Source of the DNA: 66-474 sp040255405
GTDB lineage: Bacteria; Pseudomonadota; Gammaproteobacteria; Xanthomonadales; Rhodanobacteraceae
Assembly: GCA_040255405.1 (NCBI GenBank)
Contig: JBDZUX010000009.1
Span: 1-64,000, forward strand
Direction of reading: 5' to 3'
Length of the DNA: 64,000 bases
The notes beneath the pieces are model-generated. The model did no database searches. It saw only the letters and a list, made by a program, of their open reading frames with translations, and was not told the origin of the DNA. The position numbers and the translations under genes are program-made. Positions 34,114 to 41,932 of this stretch are shown here, piece by piece. The first letter of the stretch is position 1; each line of letters opens with the position of its first letter.

Positions 34114-34893
34114 ATGCCATCCCTGCGCGCCCTGCCCGCCCTGCGCGACAACTACATCTGGATGCTTGCCGACGCGGTGAGCGGCTGCGCGCTGGTGGTC
34201 GATCCGGGCGAATCGGCACCGGTGCTGCACGCCCTGGCCCGGGACGGACGAACGCTTTCCGCCATCCTGCTTACCCACCATCACGGCGACCACATCGGCG
34301 GCACGGCGGAACTGAAGGCGGTGTATCCCGACGCCACCGTCTACGCGCCGCATGACGATCGCATCCGTTTCCCCGCGACACGGGTCGGCAACGGCGACGT
34401 GATCGAGATTCCGGCGCCCGCCGCGCGCTTCGAAGTGATCGAGGTGCACGGCCATACCCGCAGCCACATCGCCTACCACGGCGAGGGGTTGCTGTTTTGC
34501 GGCGACACTTTGTTCAGCCTTGGCTGCGGCCGGATGTTCGAGGGCACGCCGGGCCAGATGCTGGCCTCGCTCGACCGGCTTGCCGGATTGCCGGCCGACA
34601 CGCAGGTCTGCTGCGGCCACGAGTACACGCTGGCCAACGCCCGGTTCGCGGCGACGGTGGAACCCGACAACGCCGCGTTGAAGTCGCGCACGGAAGACGC
34701 CCGCGCCCAGCGCGAACGCGGCGAGCCGACGCTGCCCGCACGCCTGGCCGACGAGCGCGCCGCGAATCCGTTCCTGCGCGTCGAAGCGATCGCGGACGAG
34801 CGGATTCCCTGGCCGCAGGGAACCCTGCCCTCGCCGCGACGCGTCGACCGGTTCGCCGCGCTCAGGCTGGCCAAGGACAACTTCCCGGCATGA
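34114..34893 (+). CDS. gloB: Hydroxyacylglutathione hydrolase (glyoxalase II)
   Basis: A 259-residue metallo-beta-lactamase-fold enzyme that hydrolyses S-lactoylglutathione to lactate and glutathione, completing methylglyoxal detoxification. The binuclear metal motif is THHHGDHIGG (54-63), with further ligands in HGHTRSH, FCGDTLF and CCGHEYT. The C-terminal HYAGH-type substrate domain ends LAKDNFPA. ATG 34114 (MPSLRALPALRDNY) is preferred to a TTG 18 bp earlier. The stop overlaps the mltD start (ATGA), the same coupling as in many gammaproteobacteria. Confidence 0.95.
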   Translation: MPSLRALPALRDNYIWMLADAVSGCALVVDPGESAPVLHALARDGRTLSAILLTHHHGDHIGGTAELKAVYPDATVYAPHDDRIRFPATRVGNGDVIEIPAPAARFEVIEVHGHTRSHIAYHGEGLLFCGDTLFSLGCGRMFEGTPGQMLASLDRLAGLPADTQVCCGHEYTLANARFAATVEPDNAALKSRTEDARAQRERGEPTLPARLADERAANPFLRVEAIADERIPWPQGTLPSPRRVDRFAALRLAKDNFPA

Positions 34894-36134
34894 GCACCGC
34901 GCGCGCCGGCACCCGCTTATCGACGCTTGCCGCCTGCGTGATACTCGCCGCCTGTGCGGCTGGACCCGTCAAGCCGCCGCCGCAACCGGCGGTGGTGATC
35001 GCCCATCCCGAACCGCCGCCCACCACGCTGGCGCCGATCCCGCATGCCATGGCCCGGGGCGAACCGTGGGCCAGCCTGACCGCCAGTTTCGTGATGAATG
35101 ATTGCGCCGAATCGCCGCTGATCCGTGCGAACGCCGCGATGTACACCCGCTCGCCGGCACATTTCGAGCAGCGCCTGAAGGAAGCGTTGCCGCTGATGAT
35201 CTACGTGCAAAAACAGTTGCAGGCGGCCGACATTCCGGGCGAATTCGTGATGCTGCCGATGCTGGAAAGCTCGTACCGGCCGGTCGAGCCGAGCCACCAC
35301 GGCGACCCCGGGGGGATGTGGCAAATGATGCCGGCCACCGGGCGCCGCCACGGGCTGGTGAGCAACCACGCCTACGATGGGTTGCGCGATCCGGTCGCCT
35401 CCACGCGTGCCGCCATCAAGATGCTGAAGCAGCTCGACAAGCAATTCGGGGACTGGCGGCTGGTGGACATGGCCTACAACGCGGGTCCATACGCGGTAAT
35501 CCGCGCGTTGCGCAGCCACCCAGACGTGGGCGACGGGGCAATTCCCGACCTCCCGCTCAGCCACACCACCCGCAGCCACCTCGCGCGGCTGATGGCCTTG
35601 AGTTGCATCCTGCGCGACCCGCAGCGTTTCCACGTCGAACTGCCGACGCCCTCCTCCTCCGACGAACTGCAGACGATCGACGTGCCGGCAGGCACACGCC
35701 TGCGCAGCATTGCGGACATGGCCGAGATTTCCGAACCGGCATTGCGCGCGCTGAATCCCGGCTACCGTGGCGAACGGATCCCCAACGGCGGTCCACGCAC
35801 GCTGCTGCTGCCCACCGGTGCGGCGCAATCGCTCGCCGCCGCACTGACGGTCGACGCCTCCGAATCGGTGGCGCAGGTCGAAACGCGCGAGCCGGACGGC
35901 GGCCCCAGCGACCAGCTGCCGTTGCCGGACGAACCGGCCCGATCGAGCGAAGACACGCCGGCGCCCACGGCTTCCGAATCGCCGGCGAACGCCCGGCAGC
36001 ATCGCGTGCGCAAGGGCGAAACGCTGTGGTCGATCGCGCACCAGTATCACGTGAGCGTGGCCGACCTGAAGCGCTGGAACGACCTGCGCGACGAAGATCT
36101 GCGCGTGGGCGAGGAACTTCGCATCCAGGGTTGA
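34890..36134 (+). CDS. mltD: Membrane-bound lytic murein transglycosylase D
   Basis: A 414-residue lipoprotein. The signal has lipobox LAAC with Cys22. The SLT domain (about 90-240) has catalytic Glu126 in LPMLESSYRP and the GMWQMMPATGR and MAYNAGPYAV motifs. A degenerate LysM-like stretch (about 268-310) is followed by a clear C-terminal LysM (about 370-413, HRVRKGETLWSIAHQYHVS). MltD cleaves glycan strands to 1,6-anhydro-muropeptides at the outer membrane. E. coli MltD has two or more good LysM repeats; here one is good and one weak. Confidence 0.93.
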   Translation: MSTARAGTRLSTLAACVILAACAAGPVKPPPQPAVVIAHPEPPPTTLAPIPHAMARGEPWASLTASFVMNDCAESPLIRANAAMYTRSPAHFEQRLKEALPLMIYVQKQLQAADIPGEFVMLPMLESSYRPVEPSHHGDPGGMWQMMPATGRRHGLVSNHAYDGLRDPVASTRAAIKMLKQLDKQFGDWRLVDMAYNAGPYAVIRALRSHPDVGDGAIPDLPLSHTTRSHLARLMALSCILRDPQRFHVELPTPSSSDELQTIDVPAGTRLRSIADMAEISEPALRALNPGYRGERIPNGGPRTLLLPTGAAQSLAAALTVDASESVAQVETREPDGGPSDQLPLPDEPARSSEDTPAPTASESPANARQHRVRKGETLWSIAHQYHVSVADLKRWNDLRDEDLRVGEELRIQG

Positions 36135-36229
36135 CGGGTCGCCGTGCGATCGTCGTTGATCGCCGCATTGCCGGAGCGTGTGCCGCGCCGGACCGTTCGC
36201 GTCCCGCGGCATCCCGCGGGAAGCTTGCC

Positions 36230-36257
36230 TTGGCGCTCCCCGAAAGCCGCTTACAAT
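36230..36257 (+). promoter_or_regulatory. Putative sigma70 promoter of fabI
   Basis: TTGGCG (36230-36235), a 16-bp spacer and TACAAT (36252-36257) lie 38 bp before the fabI start codon. The -10 box matches the consensus at five of six positions. Confidence 0.5.
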
Positions 36258-36295
36258 GGGACACTTCACAGATACCGATTCGGAGCACAGTCGCT

Positions 36296-37090
36296 ATGGG
36301 TTTTCTCGAAGGCAAGCGTGCACTCGTCACCGGCGTCCTCAGCAATCGTTCGATCGCGTGGGGCATCGCGCAGGCCCTGCACCGCGAAGGCGCCAAACTG
36401 GCCTTTACCTACGTCGACGAAAAACTCCGCAGCCGCGTGGACGACGCGGCCACGCAACTGGGGTCCGACATCGTGCTGCCGTGCGACGTGGGCCGGGACA
36501 GCGACATCGACGGATTGTTCGAAAGCCTCGGCAAGCACTGGGATGGCCTGGATATCCTGATCCACTCCATCGGTTTCGCCCCGCGTGAGGCGTTGACCGG
36601 CGAATTCCTGGAGGGCCTGACCCGCGAGAATTTCAGGATTGCGCACGACATTTCCAGTTACAGCCTCGCCGCACTGGCGAAGGCCGCGCGCCCGATGATG
36701 AAAGGCCGCGGCGGCGCGATTCTCACGCTCACCTATCTGGGCTCCGAGCGCGCACTGACGTCGTACAACGTGATGGGTCTGGCCAAGGCCAGCCTCGAGG
36801 CCAACGTCCGCTACCTCGCATTGAACCTCGGTCCCGAAGGCACCCGCGTCAACGCGGTCTCGGCCGGCCCGATCAGGACGCTCGCCGCCTCCGGCGTCGC
36901 GGGCCTGCGCAAGATGATCGACCACGTCGCACACGTGGCGCCGTTGCGCCGCAGCGTCACCATCGACGATGTCGGCAACACCGCCGCGTTCCTGTGTTCG
37001 GATCTCGCCGCCGGCATCACCGGCGAAGTCGTGTACGTGGACGCCGGCTACAGCACGTTGGGAATGGCCGGGCTGGACATGGGCGCCTGA
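36296..37090 (+). CDS. fabI: Enoyl-ACP reductase [NADH]
   Basis: A 264-residue short-chain dehydrogenase-type enzyme that reduces enoyl-ACP in each cycle of fatty-acid elongation. The cofactor loop is VTGVLSNRSIAWGIA (11-25). The FabI-specific catalytic arrangement Tyr157-x6-Lys164 is in SYNVMGLAK, and Tyr147 lies upstream in TLTYLGSERA. The C-terminal GYSTLGM is typical. GGAG lies 8 nt before ATG 36296. This is the triclosan/isoniazid-target class. With accD it represents fatty-acid synthesis in this window. Confidence 0.96.
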   Translation: MGFLEGKRALVTGVLSNRSIAWGIAQALHREGAKLAFTYVDEKLRSRVDDAATQLGSDIVLPCDVGRDSDIDGLFESLGKHWDGLDILIHSIGFAPREALTGEFLEGLTRENFRIAHDISSYSLAALAKAARPMMKGRGGAILTLTYLGSERALTSYNVMGLAKASLEANVRYLALNLGPEGTRVNAVSAGPIRTLAASGVAGLRKMIDHVAHVAPLRRSVTIDDVGNTAAFLCSDLAAGITGEVVYVDAGYSTLGMAGLDMGA

Positions 37091-37146
37091 GCCGGAGAGG
37101 GGTTTCGCTCGGTCCGCAAGCTGGGCTTCGCGGATGAAGCACGCAG

Positions 37147-37210
37147 GGCGGGAGTAGCGCAGCGGATCCCGCCGAGACCGCACCCCATGGCGGGTTGCCA
37201 CCCGCCCTAC
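37147..37210. repeat. Double hairpin repeat between fabI and metG
   Basis: Two palindromes: GGCGGGA (37147-37153) with TCCCGCC (37167-37173), and GGCGGGT-TGCC-ACCCGCC (37189-37206), followed by CTACAA. The pattern of a GGCGGG hairpin ending in CTACAA resembles the REP-like elements at 6845 and 22663. It fills most of a 211-bp gap. Confidence 0.6.
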
Positions 37211-37301
37211 AAGAGCTGCGCGCTCAACCCAGCCTGCGCCGAAGAAAGCGTCTCGCGGCGCCATGCGATAATTCGCAATCGTCTTGCGATCGATTCCATC
37301 C

Positions 37302-39434
37302 ATGCCCCGCGAAATCCTGGTCACCAGCGCCCTGCCCTACGCGAACGGCCGCATCCACCTCGGCCACATCGTCGAACACGTGCAATCGGACATCTGGGTG
37401 CGTGCGATGCGGATGGCCGGGCACACGGTGCACTATGTCTGCGCCGACGACGCGCACGGCACCTCGATCATGCTGCGCGCGGAGAAGGAAGGCATTACGC
37501 CGGAAGCGCTGATCGAAGGTGTATGGAAGGAGCACACCGCGGACCTGCGCGATTTCGGCGTCGCCTACGACCACTACTCCAGCACGCATACCGCTGCCAA
37601 CCGCGAACTGACGTATCGCATCTGGCAGACGCTGGAGAAAAACGGCCACGTCGAATCGAAGCCGGTCAAACAATTGTTCGATCCGGAACGGCAGATGTTC
37701 CTGCCGGACCGGTTCATCAAGGGCGAGTGCCCGGTCTGCCATGCGAAGGACCAGTACGGCGACGCCTGCGAGGTGTGCGGCAGCACCTACAACCCGATCG
37801 ACCTGATCAATCCATACTCGGTCGTGTCGGGCGCCAAGCCGGTCGAGAAGGAATCGCTGCACTTCTTCGTGAAGCTGGCCGATTTCGAAGCACTGTTGAA
37901 GACGTGGCTGGAAGAGCGCCGTGCCGCCGGCGGGCTGCAATCCGAAGTCGTCAACAAGCTGAAGGAATGGTTCGCCGACGGCCTGCGCAGTTGGGACGTG
38001 TCGCGCGATGCACCGTATTTCGGTTTCGAGATCCCCGGCCAGCCCGGCAAGTACTTCTACGTGTGGGTGGACGCGCCGGTGGGCTACCTCGCCGCGTTCA
38101 GGGAGCTGTGCGTGAGCGGCCGCAAACCCGGATTGACGGTCTCCGATTTCGACCGCTTCGTCGACGCCGGCGGCGACACCGAGATGGTGCACTTCATCGG
38201 CAAGGACATCATCTATTTCCACACCCTGTTCTGGCCGGCGATGCTGCACGGCGCGGGCCTGCGCATGCCGACCCAGGTGAACGTGCACGGGTTCCTCACC
38301 GTGGACGGCGCCAAGATGTCCAAATCGCGCGGCACCTTCGTGAACGCGCGCACCTATCTCGAACACCTCGATCCGGATTGGTTGCGTTATTACCTGGCAT
38401 CGATGCTCGGTCCGACGCTCACCGACATCGATCTCGATCTCAAGGCGTTCGAGGAACGCGTCAACTCGCACCTGGTCGGCAAGTGGGTGAACATCGCCAG
38501 CCGCTGCGCGGGGTTCCTGCACAAGTTCTTCGACGGCAAGCTCGCCGGCACGCTCCCGGAAACGGTACGTGGCCGCTACGACGCGGCCGCCGCCAAGCTG
38601 GAGGCGTGTGCCGCGCTTTACGAACTGCGCGACTACGCCGCCGCCATGCGGCTGGTCATCGAGGTCGCGGACGAGGCCAATGCCTACGTCGCCGACCACG
38701 CGCCGTGGATGATGGCCAAGGACGAATCGAAGCGGGACGAGTTGCACATCGTGCTGACGCTGGCACTCAACTATTTCCGGCTGCTGACGATCTGGCTGGC
38801 GCCCGTGGTACCGGCCACCGCCGCGCGCGCGTTCGCGTTCCTGGACGACACGCCCGCCGACTTCGAAGCTGCATTGCGTCCGTTGCTCGGCCACGCCATC
38901 GAGCCGTTCAAGGCGCTGGCCACGCGCATCGATCCGAAGCACATCGAAGCCATGATCGAAGCATCCAAGGAATCGCTGCAACATACGACTCCAGCTTCGA
39001 CTTCCCCCCACCCCAACCTTCACCCGCAAGCGGGAGAGGGCGACAAGCGCGGAACATCCACCATGAACGATGCTGCCAAATCTGCAGCTTCTTCCAGCCC
39101 CGCAACCGTCTCCATCGACGATTTCGCCAAACTCGACCTGCGCGTCGGCAAGGTCCTGGTCTGCGAGGCCGTGGACGGTTCGGACAAACTGCTGCGCTTC
39201 GAGCTGGACGCCGGCGAACTCGGCACGCGCCAGATTTTTTCCGGCATCAAGGCGGCCTATGCCGAACCCGCGAAGCTGGTCGGCCGCAACGTGGTATTCA
39301 TTGCCAACCTGGCACCGCGCAAGATGCGCTTCGGAATCAGCGAAGGCATGATCCTTTCGGCAGGGGCGGGCGGCAACGATCTGTTCTTGCTGGATGCTGA
39401 TCAAGGTGCCGGTGCGGGCGCACCCGTGCGCTGA
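37302..39434 (+). CDS. metG: Methionyl-tRNA synthetase with C-terminal tRNA-binding domain
   Basis: A 710-residue class I synthetase. HLGH at 19-22 is the HIGH motif and KMSKS lies at 338-342. A four-Cys zinc knuckle (Cys143, 146, 156, 159) marks the E. coli-like form. The alpha-helical anticodon domain follows. An EMAP/Trbp111-type tRNA-binding domain (about 605-700, FAKLDLRVGKVL, SGIKAAYAEP, APRKMRFGISEGMIL) promotes dimerisation. The linker at about 568-585 (SPHPNLHPQAGEGDKRG) is encoded by a dispersed DNA repeat also found in sufS. ATG 37302 fits MPREILVTSALPYANG. A GATAAT -10-like box is at 37267-37272. Confidence 0.96.
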   Translation: MPREILVTSALPYANGRIHLGHIVEHVQSDIWVRAMRMAGHTVHYVCADDAHGTSIMLRAEKEGITPEALIEGVWKEHTADLRDFGVAYDHYSSTHTAANRELTYRIWQTLEKNGHVESKPVKQLFDPERQMFLPDRFIKGECPVCHAKDQYGDACEVCGSTYNPIDLINPYSVVSGAKPVEKESLHFFVKLADFEALLKTWLEERRAAGGLQSEVVNKLKEWFADGLRSWDVSRDAPYFGFEIPGQPGKYFYVWVDAPVGYLAAFRELCVSGRKPGLTVSDFDRFVDAGGDTEMVHFIGKDIIYFHTLFWPAMLHGAGLRMPTQVNVHGFLTVDGAKMSKSRGTFVNARTYLEHLDPDWLRYYLASMLGPTLTDIDLDLKAFEERVNSHLVGKWVNIASRCAGFLHKFFDGKLAGTLPETVRGRYDAAAAKLEACAALYELRDYAAAMRLVIEVADEANAYVADHAPWMMAKDESKRDELHIVLTLALNYFRLLTIWLAPVVPATAARAFAFLDDTPADFEAALRPLLGHAIEPFKALATRIDPKHIEAMIEASKESLQHTTPASTSPHPNLHPQAGEGDKRGTSTMNDAAKSAASSSPATVSIDDFAKLDLRVGKVLVCEAVDGSDKLLRFELDAGELGTRQIFSGIKAAYAEPAKLVGRNVVFIANLAPRKMRFGISEGMILSAGAGGNDLFLLDADQGAGAGAPVR
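39003..39050. repeat. Dispersed CCCTCTCCCGC-type repeat translated as the metG linker
   Basis: CCCCAACCTTCACCCGC at 39011-39027, followed by AAGCGGGAGAGGG. It matches the sufS copy at 15 of 17 positions. It is in frame and contains no stop, so it is read as a flexible linker between the catalytic/anticodon part and the tRNA-binding domain. Confidence 0.65.
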
Positions 39435-39733
39435 ATCGTCATGGCGACCGACCCGCTCCCGTACGCCCCGGCCAGCCGGCCCGGGCACCCCGGCGTGGAA
39501 CCCGCGCGCAGGGGGTGACGCGGTTTTGTTCCTGTTCGCGCCGCGTGGCCATCGCGCCACCCGGGCGCGGATCATTTTCGGGCGGCATCGACCGGATCAC
39601 GTACGGGCGGCATTTGCGGGTCGCGATCGAACGCATCACCGATACGCGGGTCCGCGTGGCGAACTGAAGCCGCACACAAAGGAACCCGGTGTTATCGTGC
39701 GCCCTTCGCGAAGCCTCGCGCAGGAAAGCTGCC
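39435..39733. other. Intergenic region metG to phosphoesterase; nothing recognised
   Basis: About 300 bp of GC-rich sequence. No start with a ribosome site, no RNA fold I recognise and no clear repeat. The short open frames on both strands have atypical composition. It presumably holds the promoter of the next gene. Confidence 0.5.
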
Positions 39734-40885
39734 GTGTCCATGAATTCGTTGCGTCGTGCAATGCAAGTGTTCGCGGGTCTGTTGCTGGGCGCCGCACTCG
39801 CGGGCTGCAGCCGGACCCCGCACGTCCAGCCGGTGGCGGGACCTGCGCACGCACCACGGCACGTGTTCGTGATCGTGCTGGAGAACGAACCCTACCAGGT
39901 CACCTTCGGAAAACATTCGCCGGCGCCGTATCTTGCACACGAACTGCCCAAACACGGCGCGTTGCTGACCCAGTATTTCGGGATCGGGCACTACAGCCTC
40001 GACAACTACATCGCGATGATCAGCGGGCAGGCGCCCAACCCCGAGACGCAGGAAGACTGCCAGGTGTTCAGCGATTTCCGGCGCAGCGCGCCGGGCTTCG
40101 ACGCGGATGGCCAGATCCACGGCACCGGCTGCGTCTATCCGACCGACGTGAAAACGCTGGCCAACCAGTTGCAGGATGCGGGCTACACGTGGAAGGGCTA
40201 CATGGAAAGCATGGGCGCGGACCCGTCCCGCGAGGCCTCGGCGTGCGGGCACGCGAAGATCGGTGACGTCGACGTCACCAACCAGGCGACTGCGACCGAC
40301 CAGTACGCCGACAAGCACAATCCGTTCGTGTACTTCCATTCGATCATCGACGACCATGCGAACTGTGCGGCGCATGTCGTGAATCTCGACAAGCTGCCGG
40401 CGGATCTGCAATCCATTGCCACCACGCCGGACTTCTCCTTCATCACGCCCGGCCTGTGCCACGACGGCCACGACGCGCCGTGCAAGAACGGCGAACCGGG
40501 CGGATTGATCTCGGCCGACAAGTTCCTGAGCGAATGGGTGCCGCAAATCCTCGCCTCGCCCGCGTTCAAGCAGGATGGCTTGCTGATCATCACGTTCGAC
40601 GAAGGCACCGATGCCGCAGTGTGTTGCGGCGAAACCACACCCGTGGGCGCGCCGCAGCCGGGCAAGTTCGGGCCGGGCGGCGGACGCACCGGCACGGTGG
40701 TGATCTCGCCGTTCGTGGCGCCCGGCACCGTATCGAACGTGCCGTACAACCATTACAGCCTGCTGCGCAGCATCGAAGACTGGTTCGACCTGCCGCACCT
40801 CGGCTACGCAGGCCAGCAAGGCCTGCGCGCGTTCGGTGCCGACGTGTTCCACCACGAACCCGCCGCGGTAAAGATACAGCACTGA
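39734..40885 (+). CDS. Secreted phosphoesterase (phospholipase C/acid phosphatase AcpA family), lipoprotein
   Basis: A 383-residue exported enzyme. The N-terminal signal ends in lipobox LAGC (GAALAGCSRTP). The phosphoesterase domain starts HVFVIVLENEPYQ, with an ENxxY-type metal motif. It continues with IGHYSLDNYIAMISGQAPN, LIITFDEGTD (metal Asp) and GGGRTGTVVISPF, and ends NHYSLLRSIEDWF, where His and Asp groups fit the alkaline-phosphatase-like fold. Relatives include AcpA and non-hemolytic phospholipase C. The start is either GTG 39734, with AGGAAAG seven bases before it, or ATG 39740. Probably periplasmic or outer-membrane anchored; it may scavenge phosphate. Substrate unknown. Confidence 0.82.
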   Translation: MSMNSLRRAMQVFAGLLLGAALAGCSRTPHVQPVAGPAHAPRHVFVIVLENEPYQVTFGKHSPAPYLAHELPKHGALLTQYFGIGHYSLDNYIAMISGQAPNPETQEDCQVFSDFRRSAPGFDADGQIHGTGCVYPTDVKTLANQLQDAGYTWKGYMESMGADPSREASACGHAKIGDVDVTNQATATDQYADKHNPFVYFHSIIDDHANCAAHVVNLDKLPADLQSIATTPDFSFITPGLCHDGHDAPCKNGEPGGLISADKFLSEWVPQILASPAFKQDGLLIITFDEGTDAAVCCGETTPVGAPQPGKFGPGGGRTGTVVISPFVAPGTVSNVPYNHYSLLRSIEDWFDLPHLGYAGQQGLRAFGADVFHHEPAAVKIQH

Positions 40886-40946
40886 CACGGATCGACACCG
40901 ATGACATTTCATCGCTACCCAACCTTCTGACTACGGCCACGACACC

Positions 40947-41882
40947 ATGAAAATCCATTCGATGCCGGCTGCAATCGCGGCGACGCTTCTGGTCACCGCG
41001 GCGGTACCTTCGCAGGCCGCCGCGCCGTCCTCGAAATCGGCGCCGACGATGCAACAGGTGCTCGATGCATCCAAACCTTCCGATTGGCGCCCGTTGAATC
41101 CCGACAACACGCTGTACCTGGATGTCCCGGAAGGTCGCGTGGTGATCGAGCTCGCGTCGGCCTACGCGCCGCTGCACGCCCAAAACATCCGCACGCTCGC
41201 GCACGAACACTACTGGGATGGACTCGCGATCCTGCGCGTCCAGGACGGGTTCGTGACGCAATGGGGTGATCCCGCAGCCGAGGCGGAACATGCCGCGCAT
41301 CCGCCGCGCCCGCTCGGCAACGCCAAACCCGCCATCGCGGCCGAATTCGAACGCGGCATCGCACCCGGGCTTCCTTTCACGCGACTGCCCGATGGCGACG
41401 TATACGCGCCGGAAGCAGGCTTCAGCAATGGATTTCCGGTGGGGCGCGATCCGAATGCCGGCAAGACCTGGCTCGTGCACTGCTATGGCATGGTCGGCGC
41501 CGGTCGCGACAATGCGCCCGACTCCGGACCCGGCACCGAACTCTATGCCGTGATCGGGCAGGCGCCGCGTCAGCTCGACCGCAACATCGCGCTGGTCGGG
41601 CGCGTCGTTCAGGGCATGCAATACCTTTCCGACCGGCCGCGCGGCAACGGCCCGATGGGCTTCTACAAGCATGCCGCGAAGCAGACGAAGATCCTGCGCG
41701 TGCGCCTCGCGTCCGATCTGCCGCCGTCCGAACGCATGCACCTCGAAGTGTTGCGTACGGACACGCCAACCTTCACCGCGCTGGTGGAATCACGCCGCAA
41801 TCGCTCGGATGCGTGGTATCTCTACAAGGCCGGCAAGATCGACGTCTGCAACGTGCCGCTGCCAGTACGCGAGATGCCGTGA
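40947..41882 (+). CDS. Exported cyclophilin-type peptidyl-prolyl isomerase
   Basis: A 311-residue protein with a signal peptide (1 to about 25, SQAAA). The cyclophilin fold runs from about residue 55 to 260: TLYLDVPEGRVVIEL, YWDGLAILRVQDGFVTQWGDP (cyclophilin F-h-R-V-h-x-G-F-h-x-Q-x-G-D signature, with Leu for Phe), then GMVGAGRDNAPDSGPGTELYAVIG and LDRNIALVGRVVQGM. It catalyses prolyl cis-trans isomerisation of periplasmic or outer-membrane proteins. A C-terminal extension of about 50 residues is not part of the core. Placed just before two autotransporters, but convergent with them. The SD is weak. Confidence 0.87.
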   Translation: MKIHSMPAAIAATLLVTAAVPSQAAAPSSKSAPTMQQVLDASKPSDWRPLNPDNTLYLDVPEGRVVIELASAYAPLHAQNIRTLAHEHYWDGLAILRVQDGFVTQWGDPAAEAEHAAHPPRPLGNAKPAIAAEFERGIAPGLPFTRLPDGDVYAPEAGFSNGFPVGRDPNAGKTWLVHCYGMVGAGRDNAPDSGPGTELYAVIGQAPRQLDRNIALVGRVVQGMQYLSDRPRGNGPMGFYKHAAKQTKILRVRLASDLPPSERMHLEVLRTDTPTFTALVESRRNRSDAWYLYKAGKIDVCNVPLPVREMP

Positions 41883-41883
41883 C

Positions 41884-41918
41884 CGTCGACGGCAGCCGCT
41901 GAAGGGGCGCCGTCGACG
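41884..41918. terminator. Hairpin between convergent genes
   Basis: CGTCGACGGC (41884-41893) and GCCGTCGACG (41909-41918) form a perfect 10-bp stem with a 15-nt loop. It lies between the stops of the isomerase (+) and the autotransporter (-), so it could act in both directions. No T-run. Confidence 0.5.
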
Positions 41919-41932
41919 AATCAGGGCCGGGA

